A program made the translations under genes and the position numbers. Below the pieces are notes generated by a model. The model did no database searches. It was given only the letters and a program-made list of their open reading frames with translations, and was not told the DNA's origin. From Conexibacter sp. CPCC 205762 (lineage in GTDB: Bacteria; Actinomycetota; Thermoleophilia; Solirubrobacterales; Solirubrobacteraceae), in contig NZ_JAUTDN010000003.1 of NCBI RefSeq assembly GCF_030646155.1, forward strand, positions 62,001-126,000: a stretch of 64,000 nt of DNA, read 5' to 3'. How positions within the stretch are numbered: the stretch's first letter is position 1; every line of letters starts with the position of its first letter. Below are positions 1 through 7,616 of the stretch, one piece after another.

Positions 1-742
1 CCGCCGCGATCCGCCCCTCGAAGTCGTCGTAGCTCTCGCCGAGGACCGTCACGAGGTACTCGATCCACGGCCACAGGTCGTGCTCGCCCTCGTGCCAGCC
101 GACCTGGCTCTGGCGCAGCGCGGCGTAGTACGACTGCTTCGAGGCGTAGATGCGCTGCTCGACGCTGGCGTAGCGCGCGACGCCGTAGTCGTTGCGCAGC
201 AGCTCGTTCGTCGTCAGCAGCCGCGCCAGCCGCCCGTTGCCGTCCGCGACCGGGTGGATCGCCAGCAGGTCGAGCACGAATGCGCCCAAGAGCAGCAGCG
301 GGTGCGCGACCGCTCGCTCGCAGGCGTCGCGGTACCGCTCGACCAGCTCGGTCAGCAGGAACTCCGTCTCCTGCCACGGCGGCGGTCTGAAGATCAGCTG
401 CCGCCGGCCGGTCTCGTCGTAGAAGACGATCTCGTTGTCGCCGTGCTTGAGCCGCCCGCCCTGCCCGCCGGAGTGGAGATAAAGCTGCCGGTGCAGATGC
501 AGCAGCAAGGGCAGCGAGACCCGCTCCACCGGTTCCGCCGCCATCAAGCCTTCGATCGCGTCGCGATAGCCGGCGAACTCGCGCTCGTTGCGGTTGCGCA
601 TCCGCGCGTCGGCCTGGCGGACGAGCTTCTCCGCGCGCGCGGGCTCGACCTCGTGCCCCTCGATCGCGGTCGACACCATGATCGACGCGACGCGCGTCTG
701 CAGCGCGAGGCTGTCGAGCAGCTCTGGCTGCCGCAGACGCAC
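1..742 (-). CDS. Fic family protein (partial, C-terminus outside window)
   Basis: Fic-domain enzyme; the family transfers AMP or another phosphate-containing group to hydroxyl side chains of target proteins. About 247 residues lie inside the window. The Fic core motif reads HPVADGNGRLAR near residue 163, matching HxFxDGNGRxxR except that the usual Phe is Val. Near residues 24-29 the sequence STAIEG fits the [S/T]xxxE[G/N] inhibitory helix of class II Fic proteins, which keeps the enzyme autoinhibited. The start is a GTG at 742-740, nine bases after the stop of the upstream tetR gene and in the same reading frame, so the two are surely cotranscribed and one TGA separates them. A later ATG at 679 would remove most of the inhibitory helix and is less likely. 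Family assignment is firm; the substrate is unknown. Confidence 0.9.
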   Translation of the reverse strand, partial: MRLRQPELLDSLALQTRVASIMVSTAIEGHEVEPARAEKLVRQADARMRNRNEREFAGYRDAIEGLMAAEPVERVSLPLLLHLHRQLYLHSGGQGGRLKHGDNEIVFYDETGRRQLIFRPPPWQETEFLLTELVERYRDACERAVAHPLLLLGAFVLDLLAIHPVADGNGRLARLLTTNELLRNDYGVARYASVEQRIYASKQSYYAALRQSQVGWHEGEHDLWPWIEYLVTVLGESYDDFEGRIAA

Positions 743-751
743 GAGCGCGTC

Positions 752-1363
752 TCAGCGCAGCATTCTCAGCACGAGATCGGCGTGCAGGCGGCCGATCGAC
801 TCGGGGTCGCCGCCGCGCTGGGGGGCGTACCAGCGGGCCGAGTCGACGCCGAGCGAGAGGATCGCGCGGACCGTGCCCTGGAGGTCGTCGACGCGCAGCT
901 CGCCGCTGTCGGCGCCGCGGCGGATCTCGTCGGCGATCAGGCGCTCGGTCGCCTGCCGCAGCGCGAGTATCTCGGCGAACCGCTCCGGCGGCAGCGCGCG
1001 CAGCTCGTGCGCGGTCACCTGGCCGAGCGTCGCGAAGCGCGCGTGCCAGGTCGAGAAGGCGGTCACGAAGGCGGCCGTCCGCTGCGACGGGGTCTGCTGC
1101 GCGTCCATCGCCGCGCGCGCCTCCTCCAGCACCGACTCGTGCCCGATCCGCATGATCTCGTGGAGCATCTCGACCTTCGAGCGGTAGTGCACGTAGACGG
1201 CGGCCGGGCTCATGCCCGCGCGCTTGGAGATGTCGCGCGTGGTCGCCGCCTCGAAGCCGCGGTCGGCGAAGGCGTCGAGCGCCGCGAGCAGCAGCCGGCG
1301 GGAGCTCTCCGGCTCGACGTGCGCCCAAAGTTCGGCGTACAGCCGGACCGTCTCGTCTTCCAT
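752..1363 (-). CDS. TetR family transcriptional regulator
   Basis: Helix-turn-helix repressor of the TetR type, 203 residues from the ATG at 1363. The N-terminal domain is typical: a helix starting RRLLLAALDAFADRGFEAAT, then ISKRAGMSPAAVYVHYRSKVEML as recognition helix and linker. The C-terminal ligand domain is divergent, so the inducer is unknown. The frame stays open to a GTG at 1420, but that adds a proline-rich stretch unusual for the family, so the ATG is preferred. It is followed immediately and in frame by the fic gene. A perfect palindrome at 1465-1480, in the divergent region toward the gene at 1500, is the obvious operator candidate for self-regulation and control of that neighbour. 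Confidence 0.9.
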   Translation of the reverse strand: MEDETVRLYAELWAHVEPESSRRLLLAALDAFADRGFEAATTRDISKRAGMSPAAVYVHYRSKVEMLHEIMRIGHESVLEEARAAMDAQQTPSQRTAAFVTAFSTWHARFATLGQVTAHELRALPPERFAEILALRQATERLIADEIRRGADSGELRVDDLQGTVRAILSLGVDSARWYAPQRGGDPESIGRLHADLVLRMLR

Positions 1364-1464
1364 GCCGACAGGATCGCCGATGCGCGGCGGAAACGGCCCC
1401 GTCACGGGCGCGGGCGCCACCTTCTGACAGTTCCGGATTGCACGGATCGGTGTGATGTGCCACT

Positions 1465-1480
1465 CTAAGCAAGCGCTTAG
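1465..1480. promoter_or_regulatory. palindromic operator, probably for the adjacent TetR regulator
   Basis: CTAAGCAAGCGCTTAG is a perfect 6-bp inverted repeat (CTAAGC/GCTTAG) around a 4-bp centre. It lies between the divergent tetR gene and the gene starting at 1500, 20 bases upstream of that GTG. Size, symmetry and position fit a TetR dimer site. The palindrome is seen; the assignment to this regulator is inferred. Confidence 0.6.
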
Positions 1481-1499
1481 TCACTGAAGGAGAGAACCC

Positions 1500-1979
1500 G
1501 TGCTCTACCAGTTCAGCCGCGCTATGTACCGAGCCCTCGCCGACGACGTCGCCGAATCGCCCGGACCGTGCGCAAACGACCGCAGCAACCACATCCGCGT
1601 CCTGCGCGCATGCGAGACGACGCTCGACCGGATGGCGACCGACCGGTGGTACTTCGCGAAGCCCACACGGAGCCTGATCCGCGAGCTGCGCCCGTACTTC
1701 CCGCTCGGTGCGCAGGCCCACATGAACTCCGTCGTGGAGCGCTACCTGGCGCTCGCCGACGAGGCGATCGAAGAGCAGTTCGAGCGTGGATACGACTTCG
1801 CCGGGAACCGCCTCTGCTGTCGCGCGATGACGCGCAAGGGCACGCCCTGCCAGCGCCTCCCGCATCCGCGCAACGGCTACTGCCCCTCGCACCAGCACCT
1901 CGCCGACGCCGACGAGCTGGCGCACACGCGCGTCGAGGCGGCGAACATCCCGCTCGAGCGGGTCGCCGTCGCAGCCTGA
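1500..1979 (+). CDS. hypothetical protein with C-terminal Cys/His zinc-finger-like motif
   Basis: A 159-residue protein of unknown function. The GTG start is preceded by a good ribosome binding site, AAGGAGAG at 1487-1494, five bases away. The N-terminal two thirds are probably helical (HIRVLRACETTLDRMATD, then AHMNSVVERYLALADEAIEE). The C-terminal part carries C-x3-T-x2-G-x2-C followed by G-x-C-x2-H (CRAMTRKGTPCQR, then GYCPSHQ). This spacing recurs in short presumed zinc-binding modules of phage and bacterial proteins. The gene is divergent from tetR and sits just behind the palindrome at 1465-1480, so it is probably a target of that regulator. No signal peptide or membrane segment is visible. 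Confidence 0.75.
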   Translation: MLYQFSRAMYRALADDVAESPGPCANDRSNHIRVLRACETTLDRMATDRWYFAKPTRSLIRELRPYFPLGAQAHMNSVVERYLALADEAIEEQFERGYDFAGNRLCCRAMTRKGTPCQRLPHPRNGYCPSHQHLADADELAHTRVEAANIPLERVAVAA

Positions 1980-2002
1980 GCACAGCCGTCCCCGCACAGA
2001 TA

Positions 2003-2008
2003 TAGGGT
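2003..2008 (+). promoter_or_regulatory. -10 element of the multicopper oxidase gene (leaderless start)
   Basis: TAGGGT lies seven bases before the ATG at 2016. The same TAGGnT hexamer stands 6-9 bases before several other starts in this window, placing transcription initiation at or next to the start codon. It argues for the ATG at 2016 over the in-frame GTG at 2007, which overlaps the hexamer. Confidence 0.45.
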
Positions 2009-2015
2009 GCGCGCC

Positions 2016-3548
2016 ATGCGCGCCAGCTTCCGGAGCCTCCGGCTCTTCCTCCTTGGCGCCCTCGCACTCGCGGGGGCGCTGCTGTTCTCGGCCTGCGGCA
2101 CGATCGGCTCGACCGACGCCGTCAACGCCGCCGCGACGACCACGACGCCGGCCGTCGACTGGACGCCGAAGGCCGGGCTGCCGTTCAGAGAGCCGGTCCA
2201 GCTGCACGCCAGCAACGGCCGCCTGAAGGTCCGGCTGGAGGCGAAGAGAGGCAGCATCGAGGTCTCCGGCGCGCCGGTCGTGGCGACGCCGTTCAACGGC
2301 CGCCTGGTCGGCCCGACGCTGCACGTCAAGCCCGGCGACACGATCGAGACGCTGCTCGTCAACGCGACCGACCAGGACACGAACATCCACTTCCACGGGC
2401 TGCACGTCAGCCCGAAGGGGATCGGCGACAACGTCTTCCGCACCTTCAGACCGGGCACGACTGTGAAGTCGCAGGTGACGCTCCCGCGCGACCACCCGCC
2501 CGGCACCTACTGGTACCACGTCCACCTCCACGGCCTGACCGAGGGCCAGGTGATGGGCGGCCTCTCCGGCCTGCTGATCGTCGAGGACCTGAAGCAGCTG
2601 CTGCCGAGAAGGCTGCGCGGCATCAAGGAGCGCCAGCTCGCGATCCGCGACCTGCAGACGACCGGCGGCGTCGTCGACGACGCCGAGCAGATCGACCCGC
2701 AGGGCCCGACCCAGCGGCTCGTCAACGGCCTGCTGAGACCGAAGCTGTCGCTCAGATCGGGCGAGACGCAGCTGTGGCGGATCGGCAACATCGGCTCCGA
2801 CCTCTTCTACAACGTCGCGCTCGAAGGCCATACGCTGCAGGTGATCGCGGAGGACGGCTCGCCCGTCTGGAACGTCCACCCGGCCAGCCACCTCGTGCTG
2901 CCGCCCGGCAAGCGCTATGACGTGCTCGTGACCGGCGGCAGACCGGGCAGCTACCAGTTCAAGACGCTCAGATACGACGAGGGCTTCGAGGCGCAGCCGA
3001 GAGTCGAGCTGGCGTCGGTCACCGTGACCGGCCCGAGAGCGACCGGCGCGGCGGCCCACCCGGCGATCCCGAGACGGCTCAGAACGCCCTCGACCCCGCT
3101 CGGCAAGCGGCCGATCGCGCGCAAGCGCACGTTCGTCTTCAGCTTCGGCACGGGCAGAACGTTCGAGGCGCTGATCAACGGCAGACAGTTCAACCCGGAC
3201 GTCAACAACGCCGTGCCGATCCTCAACACGGTCGAGCAGTGGACGCTGGTCAACAAGAGCAACGAGGACCATCCCTTCCACATCCACGTCAACGACTTCC
3301 AGGTCGTCAGCGTCAACGGCAAGCCGTTCCACGCCAACGGGCTGCAGGACGTCGTCGTGATCCCCAAGAACGGCGGCCGGGTCGTGATCCTCAACCCGTT
3401 CGACGACTTCCCCGGCCACTTCGTCTTCCACTGCCACATCCTCGGTCACGAGGACGCGGGCATGATGCAGACCGTCGACGTCATCCGCAGAGGCGCCAGA
3501 CCGACACCGCCGCCCGGCGGTGGCATGGCGCATATGCACGACAAATGA
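2016..3548 (+). CDS. multicopper oxidase, lipoprotein-type
   Basis: Copper oxidase of the laccase/CueO-like superfamily, 510 residues, expected to oxidise metal ions or phenolics with O2 at the outer face of the membrane. All four copper motifs are present: IHFHGLH near residue 125, YWYHVHLHG near 168, HPFHIHVNDF near 418 and HCHILGHEDAGMM near 472, whose last part supplies T1 copper ligands including the axial Met. The N-terminus has an arginine-rich start, a hydrophobic stretch and a lipobox-like FSAC, suggesting a lipid-anchored protein. The start follows the -10-like TAGGGT. Many arginines are AGA. The gene lies directly upstream of the cluster A promoter but is separated from that cluster by 135 bases. 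Confidence 0.95.
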   Translation: MRASFRSLRLFLLGALALAGALLFSACGTIGSTDAVNAAATTTTPAVDWTPKAGLPFREPVQLHASNGRLKVRLEAKRGSIEVSGAPVVATPFNGRLVGPTLHVKPGDTIETLLVNATDQDTNIHFHGLHVSPKGIGDNVFRTFRPGTTVKSQVTLPRDHPPGTYWYHVHLHGLTEGQVMGGLSGLLIVEDLKQLLPRRLRGIKERQLAIRDLQTTGGVVDDAEQIDPQGPTQRLVNGLLRPKLSLRSGETQLWRIGNIGSDLFYNVALEGHTLQVIAEDGSPVWNVHPASHLVLPPGKRYDVLVTGGRPGSYQFKTLRYDEGFEAQPRVELASVTVTGPRATGAAAHPAIPRRLRTPSTPLGKRPIARKRTFVFSFGTGRTFEALINGRQFNPDVNNAVPILNTVEQWTLVNKSNEDHPFHIHVNDFQVVSVNGKPFHANGLQDVVVIPKNGGRVVILNPFDDFPGHFVFHCHILGHEDAGMMQTVDVIRRGARPTPPPGGGMAHMHDK

Positions 3549-3585
3549 TTCACTGAAGAACAGTTCAACGAACGTCCAGCATCGG

Positions 3586-3615
3586 TTGCGTTTGAACATT
3601 CCTGACTGGTAGGTT
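3586..3615 (+). promoter_or_regulatory. promoter of cluster A
   Basis: TTGCGT at 3586-3591 and TAGGTT at 3610-3615 are separated by 18 bases. The cluster B promoter has the same architecture (TTGACA-N18-TAGGTT). Transcription would start near 3621 and give a leader of about 60 bases before the ATG at 3684. Predicted by eye only. Confidence 0.45.
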
Positions 3616-3630
3616 GCGCCCGCACGTGCC

Positions 3631-3656
3631 GACGGTCCATCGATTGGTGGATCGTC
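3631..3656 (+). promoter_or_regulatory. leader hairpin of cluster A
   Basis: The leader can form a 9-bp stem (GACGGTCCA with TGGATCGTC, one G-U pair) closed by an 8-base loop. It sits between the predicted transcription start and the first gene. It could stabilise the mRNA or bind a regulator; no known riboswitch class was recognised. Confidence 0.35.
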
Positions 3657-3683
3657 GGACCTACAACCAGCAGGGGACGCGAT

Positions 3684-4022
3684 ATGAGCGCGCAGGACCT
3701 CGAGGCAGGCGCCGTCGCAGTGACGGTGGGCGGTTCACGGACGTTCGCCGGCCAGTTCAAGGTCGAGTGGACCCCGTCTGAGACGAGAGGCGAGCTGACC
3801 GTCAGAGTCTATGGCGGCGGCGCCCTGCTCGACCAGAGAATGTTCGACCCGGACAACGGCACCCAGCAGATGCAGGGCGACAACGGGACGTACTCGTTCA
3901 ACGGCCAGGTCATAGCCGGCTTCAACTCGCCGCCGACCTCCGGCACGCTGATCGCGCAGGACCTCAGCTTCAAGGGCCCCAACGGCTCGCCGAGATTCAA
4001 CGGCGTGCTCGGCTCCTGGTAG
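3684..4022 (+). CDS. small beta-rich protein, first gene of cluster A
   Basis: A 112-residue protein of unknown function without signal peptide or membrane segment. The sequence alternates short hydrophobic strands and Gly/Asn turns, as in small beta-sandwich proteins, and ends in RFNGVLGSW. The two small proteins at the far end of the operon (18726-19312) also end with F-x-G-x4-W, so all three may be relatives. The start has an AGGGG box nine bases upstream (GCAGGGGACGCGATATG). The same box with the same flank precedes the next gene. Being first in the operon, and separated from the giants by a hairpin at 4022-4037, it may be made in excess over them. Structural or ligand-binding roles are equally open. 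Confidence 0.7.
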   Translation: MSAQDLEAGAVAVTVGGSRTFAGQFKVEWTPSETRGELTVRVYGGGALLDQRMFDPDNGTQQMQGDNGTYSFNGQVIAGFNSPPTSGTLIAQDLSFKGPNGSPRFNGVLGSW

Positions 4023-4037
4023 CCGCCTGACGGCGGC
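4022..4037 (+). terminator. hairpin between first and second gene of cluster A (possible attenuator)
   Basis: GCCGCC TGAC GGCGGC forms a perfect 6-bp GC stem right after the stop codon of the 112-residue gene. There is no T-tract. In a 76-base gap within an otherwise overlapping operon it may act as a partial terminator or an mRNA 3' end stabiliser. Confidence 0.35.
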
Positions 4038-4097
4038 GGCAGCTCCTCACACCACCCACCATCCGACGAACCCGATCGCCGAGCAGGGGTCCGCGAC

Positions 4098-7000
4098 GTG
4101 TCCGTGCCGAAGGCCGATGCCTTCTTCCAGCGTGTCGCGGGTTCCGCGACGGCGACGCTCTACGCCCGCCCGGCCGGCAGCGCCGGGCCGGGCTGGGTCG
4201 CGTTCGTCGCCTTCGCCGCCGACCAGCCGGCCGAGCTGACGCTCGCGCAGGCGTGGTCGAACTACCTCGGCAACCCGCGCGGCGGCCGCAACGGCGGCTG
4301 CTTCGTGCTCGCGCAGGCGCCGCCGGCCGCGCAGGCGTCGTGGCTCGACGGCTTCGAGCGCGCGGTCGCCGAGCGCAACCGCGCGTTCGGCGACTTCGCC
4401 TACCGCTTCCTCTTCTTCGGCGACCCGACCATCCCGGCCGCGGCCGTCGGCTCGGTCGCCTTCTCGACCACCGACGCGGAGCGGCCCGGCGTCGTCCAGG
4501 GCCTCGCCGGCAGCGAGACCGCGATCGTCGCCTCGCAGTTCGGCATCTCGATCGCCAACTCCGCGTATCTGCGGCTCGACCTGGACGGCGGCGGCCTGCG
4601 CTTCGCCCCCAACGGCGACGCCGGCGTCGTGCTGCTGGCGAACAAGTATCGCGCGGCGACGCGCCCGCTCGACGGCGGCGGCGACGTCGCGGTGCCGCTC
4701 GCCGGGACCGGCGGCGGCACGCTCCGCTTCGGCCTCCAGCTGCGCGTCGCACGCGAGCCCGAGCGCGACGACTTCACCCTGCTCGACGTCGGCCTGAAGT
4801 GGTTCAGCGGCATCGGCAGCGGCGCCGCCAGACGGATCGTCAGCCTCCGCTATCCGCTCTTCGGCCCGCCGCTCGACGGCGCCGCGATCCCCTTCGACGT
4901 CTCCTTCGACCCGCTGCGGCCGCTCGCGCGCGACCGCACCGCCTTCACCTTCCGCGGCCAGCCGGAACGCGACGGCCGCGTCTGCGCGCCGATGGAGAGC
5001 GCGCTGCGCGACGGCCTGCTGCACCCGTTGCGGATCCGGCCGCTGGCCGGCAGCGCGCAGCTCGTGCTGCAGCGCGACCGCGTCACCGTCGACAGCCCCG
5101 GCAGCCACCAGCGCGAGCTCGTCTACCTCGCCCCCAGCGGCCCTTACGCGCTGCTCCCCGGCGACAGCAGACCGGCGGCCGAGCGCGTCATGTGCGGCAC
5201 CTCTCCGCTGGAGCAGATCGTCGTCGACCCGCCCGGCTCGCTGCTGACCTTCCACCCCGACCAGCCGGCCTACTCGCCGCTGCTGGAGAGCCCGCCGCCG
5301 CCCGCCGGCGCGCCGCGGCTGACCGCCGACTACCTGACCGCGTGGGCGACCGTGACCAGCGCCGGCGATCCCTCCGGCCCGGCCCCGCTCTACCTCGCGC
5401 AGCCGCAGGGCGCCGCCCTCTACGCCCACGGCGACAGAGCCGACGTGCCCTACCTGGTCCACGCCGAGACGCCGGCGGCGGCGCTGCGCGACGCGCGCGC
5501 GAGCGCCTCCTACCCGCTCGCGCAGTACGCCCAGCTCGCCTTCGGCGGCCGTCCCGACACGTTCGACGCCGCCCAGGTCGCGCGGCTCGAGCGCGCCGTG
5601 CTGTCGGTCGAGCGGCGGGCGCGGATCGCCGGCAGCGGCTCGAGACCGTCCGGCGGCGACGGGCCGAGACGGGTGACGACGCCGCAGGGCTTCATCCTCG
5701 ACCTCGGCCCCGACGGCAGCTGGAGACGGATCCACCTCGGCCAGACGTCGTGGTCGCCCGACCCCGCACGCGTGCCCCCGACCGTCACGACGCTCGCCTT
5801 CGCCGACCCCGACGACAGCGTCCGCGGCGCCTTCCAGACCAACCAGCAGTTCCTCGTCGTGACGCAGCCGAGAACGCCGTGGAGACTGGTCGGCTCGACC
5901 TCGCCGCCGCCGCAGCCGGGCTGGAAGACGACCTTCGAGGACGCGCTCGCGCCGCAGGGCTGGCCGTTCGACATCCGCGTCGGCAGCGGCTCCAACCCCG
6001 GCGACTACCGCAACGTGCTGATCTTCAAGTTCTGCGACGGCTCGCTGGAGGCGCGCGTCGACGACGTCGCGCGCTGGACGGCGGCCGGCGACTTCAACAG
6101 CGACCCGACCGACGTCGCGGCCTGGCTGCGCGACTACATCGAGCAGGCGAAGGTGCTCGCCGCCGGTCCCGACGGCGACTACTTCCGCCGCTTCGTCGAG
6201 GCCGTCACCTCGCCGAGCTGGCGCGGCCTGCTGGCGCTGCGCGCCGACGCCGACGCGACGCTGCTGCCGCAGGAGCTGCGCGGGCTCGCCGCCGGCATCG
6301 ACCCCGACCGCTTCAACGCCCACCACGTCGGGATCGACCTCAGCTTCGTCGACACCGCCGGCGGCCGCCTCGCGCCCGACGGCAACAGCTCGGTCTTCGC
6401 GACCGTCTACTACGTCGACCCCGACTACGCCGCCAACCTCGCCGCCGGCGCCAGCCCCGACCTCCCCGTCCCGGTGACGGGCACCGACGACTTCGCCTTC
6501 CGCGTGCTGTCGCTGAAGACGCTGTTCGTCAACGCGCAGGTCACCGCCTTCGCGAGCAAGGCGCAGGTGACGCTCGACCGTCTCTTCGGCGAGCAGGTCT
6601 CCGGCCTCACGCTCAACGCGCAGCCGGCGCCGAGCAGCTCGCTCGTGCTCGACGGCACCTACGAGAACCATGACGGCGTCGGCATCTACGTCTTCGCGAC
6701 CGGCGCCGACGCGCGCTTCGGGCTCGTCTCCAACCTGTGGCGCTCGCTGGAGATCGTGCGCGCGACCTTCTCGACGCTGCGCGCGCCGGCCGCGGGGACG
6801 GTCCTGTCGCGCTTCTCCTTCCAGGGCTTCCTCGACTTCGCCACGACCGAGGTCGACGACGGCAGCGGCGGACGGGTGCCGTTCGACCTGCTGTCGTTCG
6901 GCGGCACGGGCGCCGGGCCCGACCCGACCGGCAGCGGACTGCCGTTCGGCGAGCTGCACCTCGACATGAGCTTCGACACCGCCTCGCCGGGGTCGCCCAG

Positions 7001-7616
7001 CTTCGCCTTCCTGATCGACCAGATGACGTTCGCGCCGACCGTCGCACAGGCGCGCGCGACGAGCCTGTTCGCGCGGATGCCGCTGACGCTGACCGGGATC
7101 GTCGCCGGCAGAACGCCGCCGGCAGACCTCGGCTACCTGCCCGTCAGCCCGCTCGGCCTGCCCGGCGCCCCGCTCGGCGACGCCTGGCACGGGCTCGTCT
7201 TCACGCTCGACCTCGGCAGCGCCGGCGCGCTCGCCGCGCGTGCCGGCTTCAGCGCGCAGCTGCTGCTCGCATGGGGCCCGGCGAGCCAGGGCAACAGCTT
7301 CCGCCTCGCGCTCGGGCTGGCGCTGCCGGGCGCCAGCCCGACCTCGCGCGGCCTCTCGCTGCAGGGCGTGCTGAAGCTGACGATCGACCGCCTGCTGCTC
7401 TACAGAGACCCGGGCAGCGGCACGTTCGTGCTGCGGCTGACGAACGTGCTGCTGTCGCTGCTCGGGGTCAAGCTGCCGCCCGGGACGTCGACCGCGTTCA
7501 TCGTCTTCGGCAACCCCGACCCGAACCAGCGCGACACCGTCGGCTGGTACGCGGCCGTCAACCGCGAGAGAAGAAGAAGAGACGGAGCGCTGCTGCTGAC
7601 CGGGGGAGGCGGCTGA
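4098..7616 (+). CDS. large beta-rich protein of unknown function, cluster A
   Basis: A 1172-residue protein I cannot assign. The GTG start is chosen for its upstream GAGCAGGGG box, which also precedes the first gene. No signal peptide, transmembrane helix or catalytic motif is evident. Several tracts consist of alternating strands, such as AIVASQFGISIANSAYLRLD near residue 135 and, near the C-terminus, SLQGVLKLTIDRLLLYRD followed by TFVLRLTNVLLSLLGVKLP. The C-terminus is basic. It overlaps the next gene by one base (TGATG), so translation is coupled. The context (a nuclease-fold protein, then a LysM-containing giant) suggests a part of a large complex, but this is inference only. Confidence 0.75.
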   Translation: MSVPKADAFFQRVAGSATATLYARPAGSAGPGWVAFVAFAADQPAELTLAQAWSNYLGNPRGGRNGGCFVLAQAPPAAQASWLDGFERAVAERNRAFGDFAYRFLFFGDPTIPAAAVGSVAFSTTDAERPGVVQGLAGSETAIVASQFGISIANSAYLRLDLDGGGLRFAPNGDAGVVLLANKYRAATRPLDGGGDVAVPLAGTGGGTLRFGLQLRVAREPERDDFTLLDVGLKWFSGIGSGAARRIVSLRYPLFGPPLDGAAIPFDVSFDPLRPLARDRTAFTFRGQPERDGRVCAPMESALRDGLLHPLRIRPLAGSAQLVLQRDRVTVDSPGSHQRELVYLAPSGPYALLPGDSRPAAERVMCGTSPLEQIVVDPPGSLLTFHPDQPAYSPLLESPPPPAGAPRLTADYLTAWATVTSAGDPSGPAPLYLAQPQGAALYAHGDRADVPYLVHAETPAAALRDARASASYPLAQYAQLAFGGRPDTFDAAQVARLERAVLSVERRARIAGSGSRPSGGDGPRRVTTPQGFILDLGPDGSWRRIHLGQTSWSPDPARVPPTVTTLAFADPDDSVRGAFQTNQQFLVVTQPRTPWRLVGSTSPPPQPGWKTTFEDALAPQGWPFDIRVGSGSNPGDYRNVLIFKFCDGSLEARVDDVARWTAAGDFNSDPTDVAAWLRDYIEQAKVLAAGPDGDYFRRFVEAVTSPSWRGLLALRADADATLLPQELRGLAAGIDPDRFNAHHVGIDLSFVDTAGGRLAPDGNSSVFATVYYVDPDYAANLAAGASPDLPVPVTGTDDFAFRVLSLKTLFVNAQVTAFASKAQVTLDRLFGEQVSGLTLNAQPAPSSSLVLDGTYENHDGVGIYVFATGADARFGLVSNLWRSLEIVRATFSTLRAPAAGTVLSRFSFQGFLDFATTEVDDGSGGRVPFDLLSFGGTGAGPDPTGSGLPFGELHLDMSFDTASPGSPSFAFLIDQMTFAPTVAQARATSLFARMPLTLTGIVAGRTPPADLGYLPVSPLGLPGAPLGDAWHGLVFTLDLGSAGALAARAGFSAQLLLAWGPASQGNSFRLALGLALPGASPTSRGLSLQGVLKLTIDRLLLYRDPGSGTFVLRLTNVLLSLLGVKLPPGTSTAFIVFGNPDPNQRDTVGWYAAVNRERRRRDGALLLTGGGG

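Noticed and set aside
80..1468. Plus-strand open frame of 462 codons over fic and tetR
   Set aside because: Shadow of the two minus-strand genes, which carry clear Fic and TetR motifs.
4047..7190. Minus-strand open frame of 1047 codons opposite the 1172-residue gene
   Set aside because: Low-complexity Arg/Ala/Gly translation without motifs; the plus strand has the ribosome binding site and the overlap with the EEP gene.
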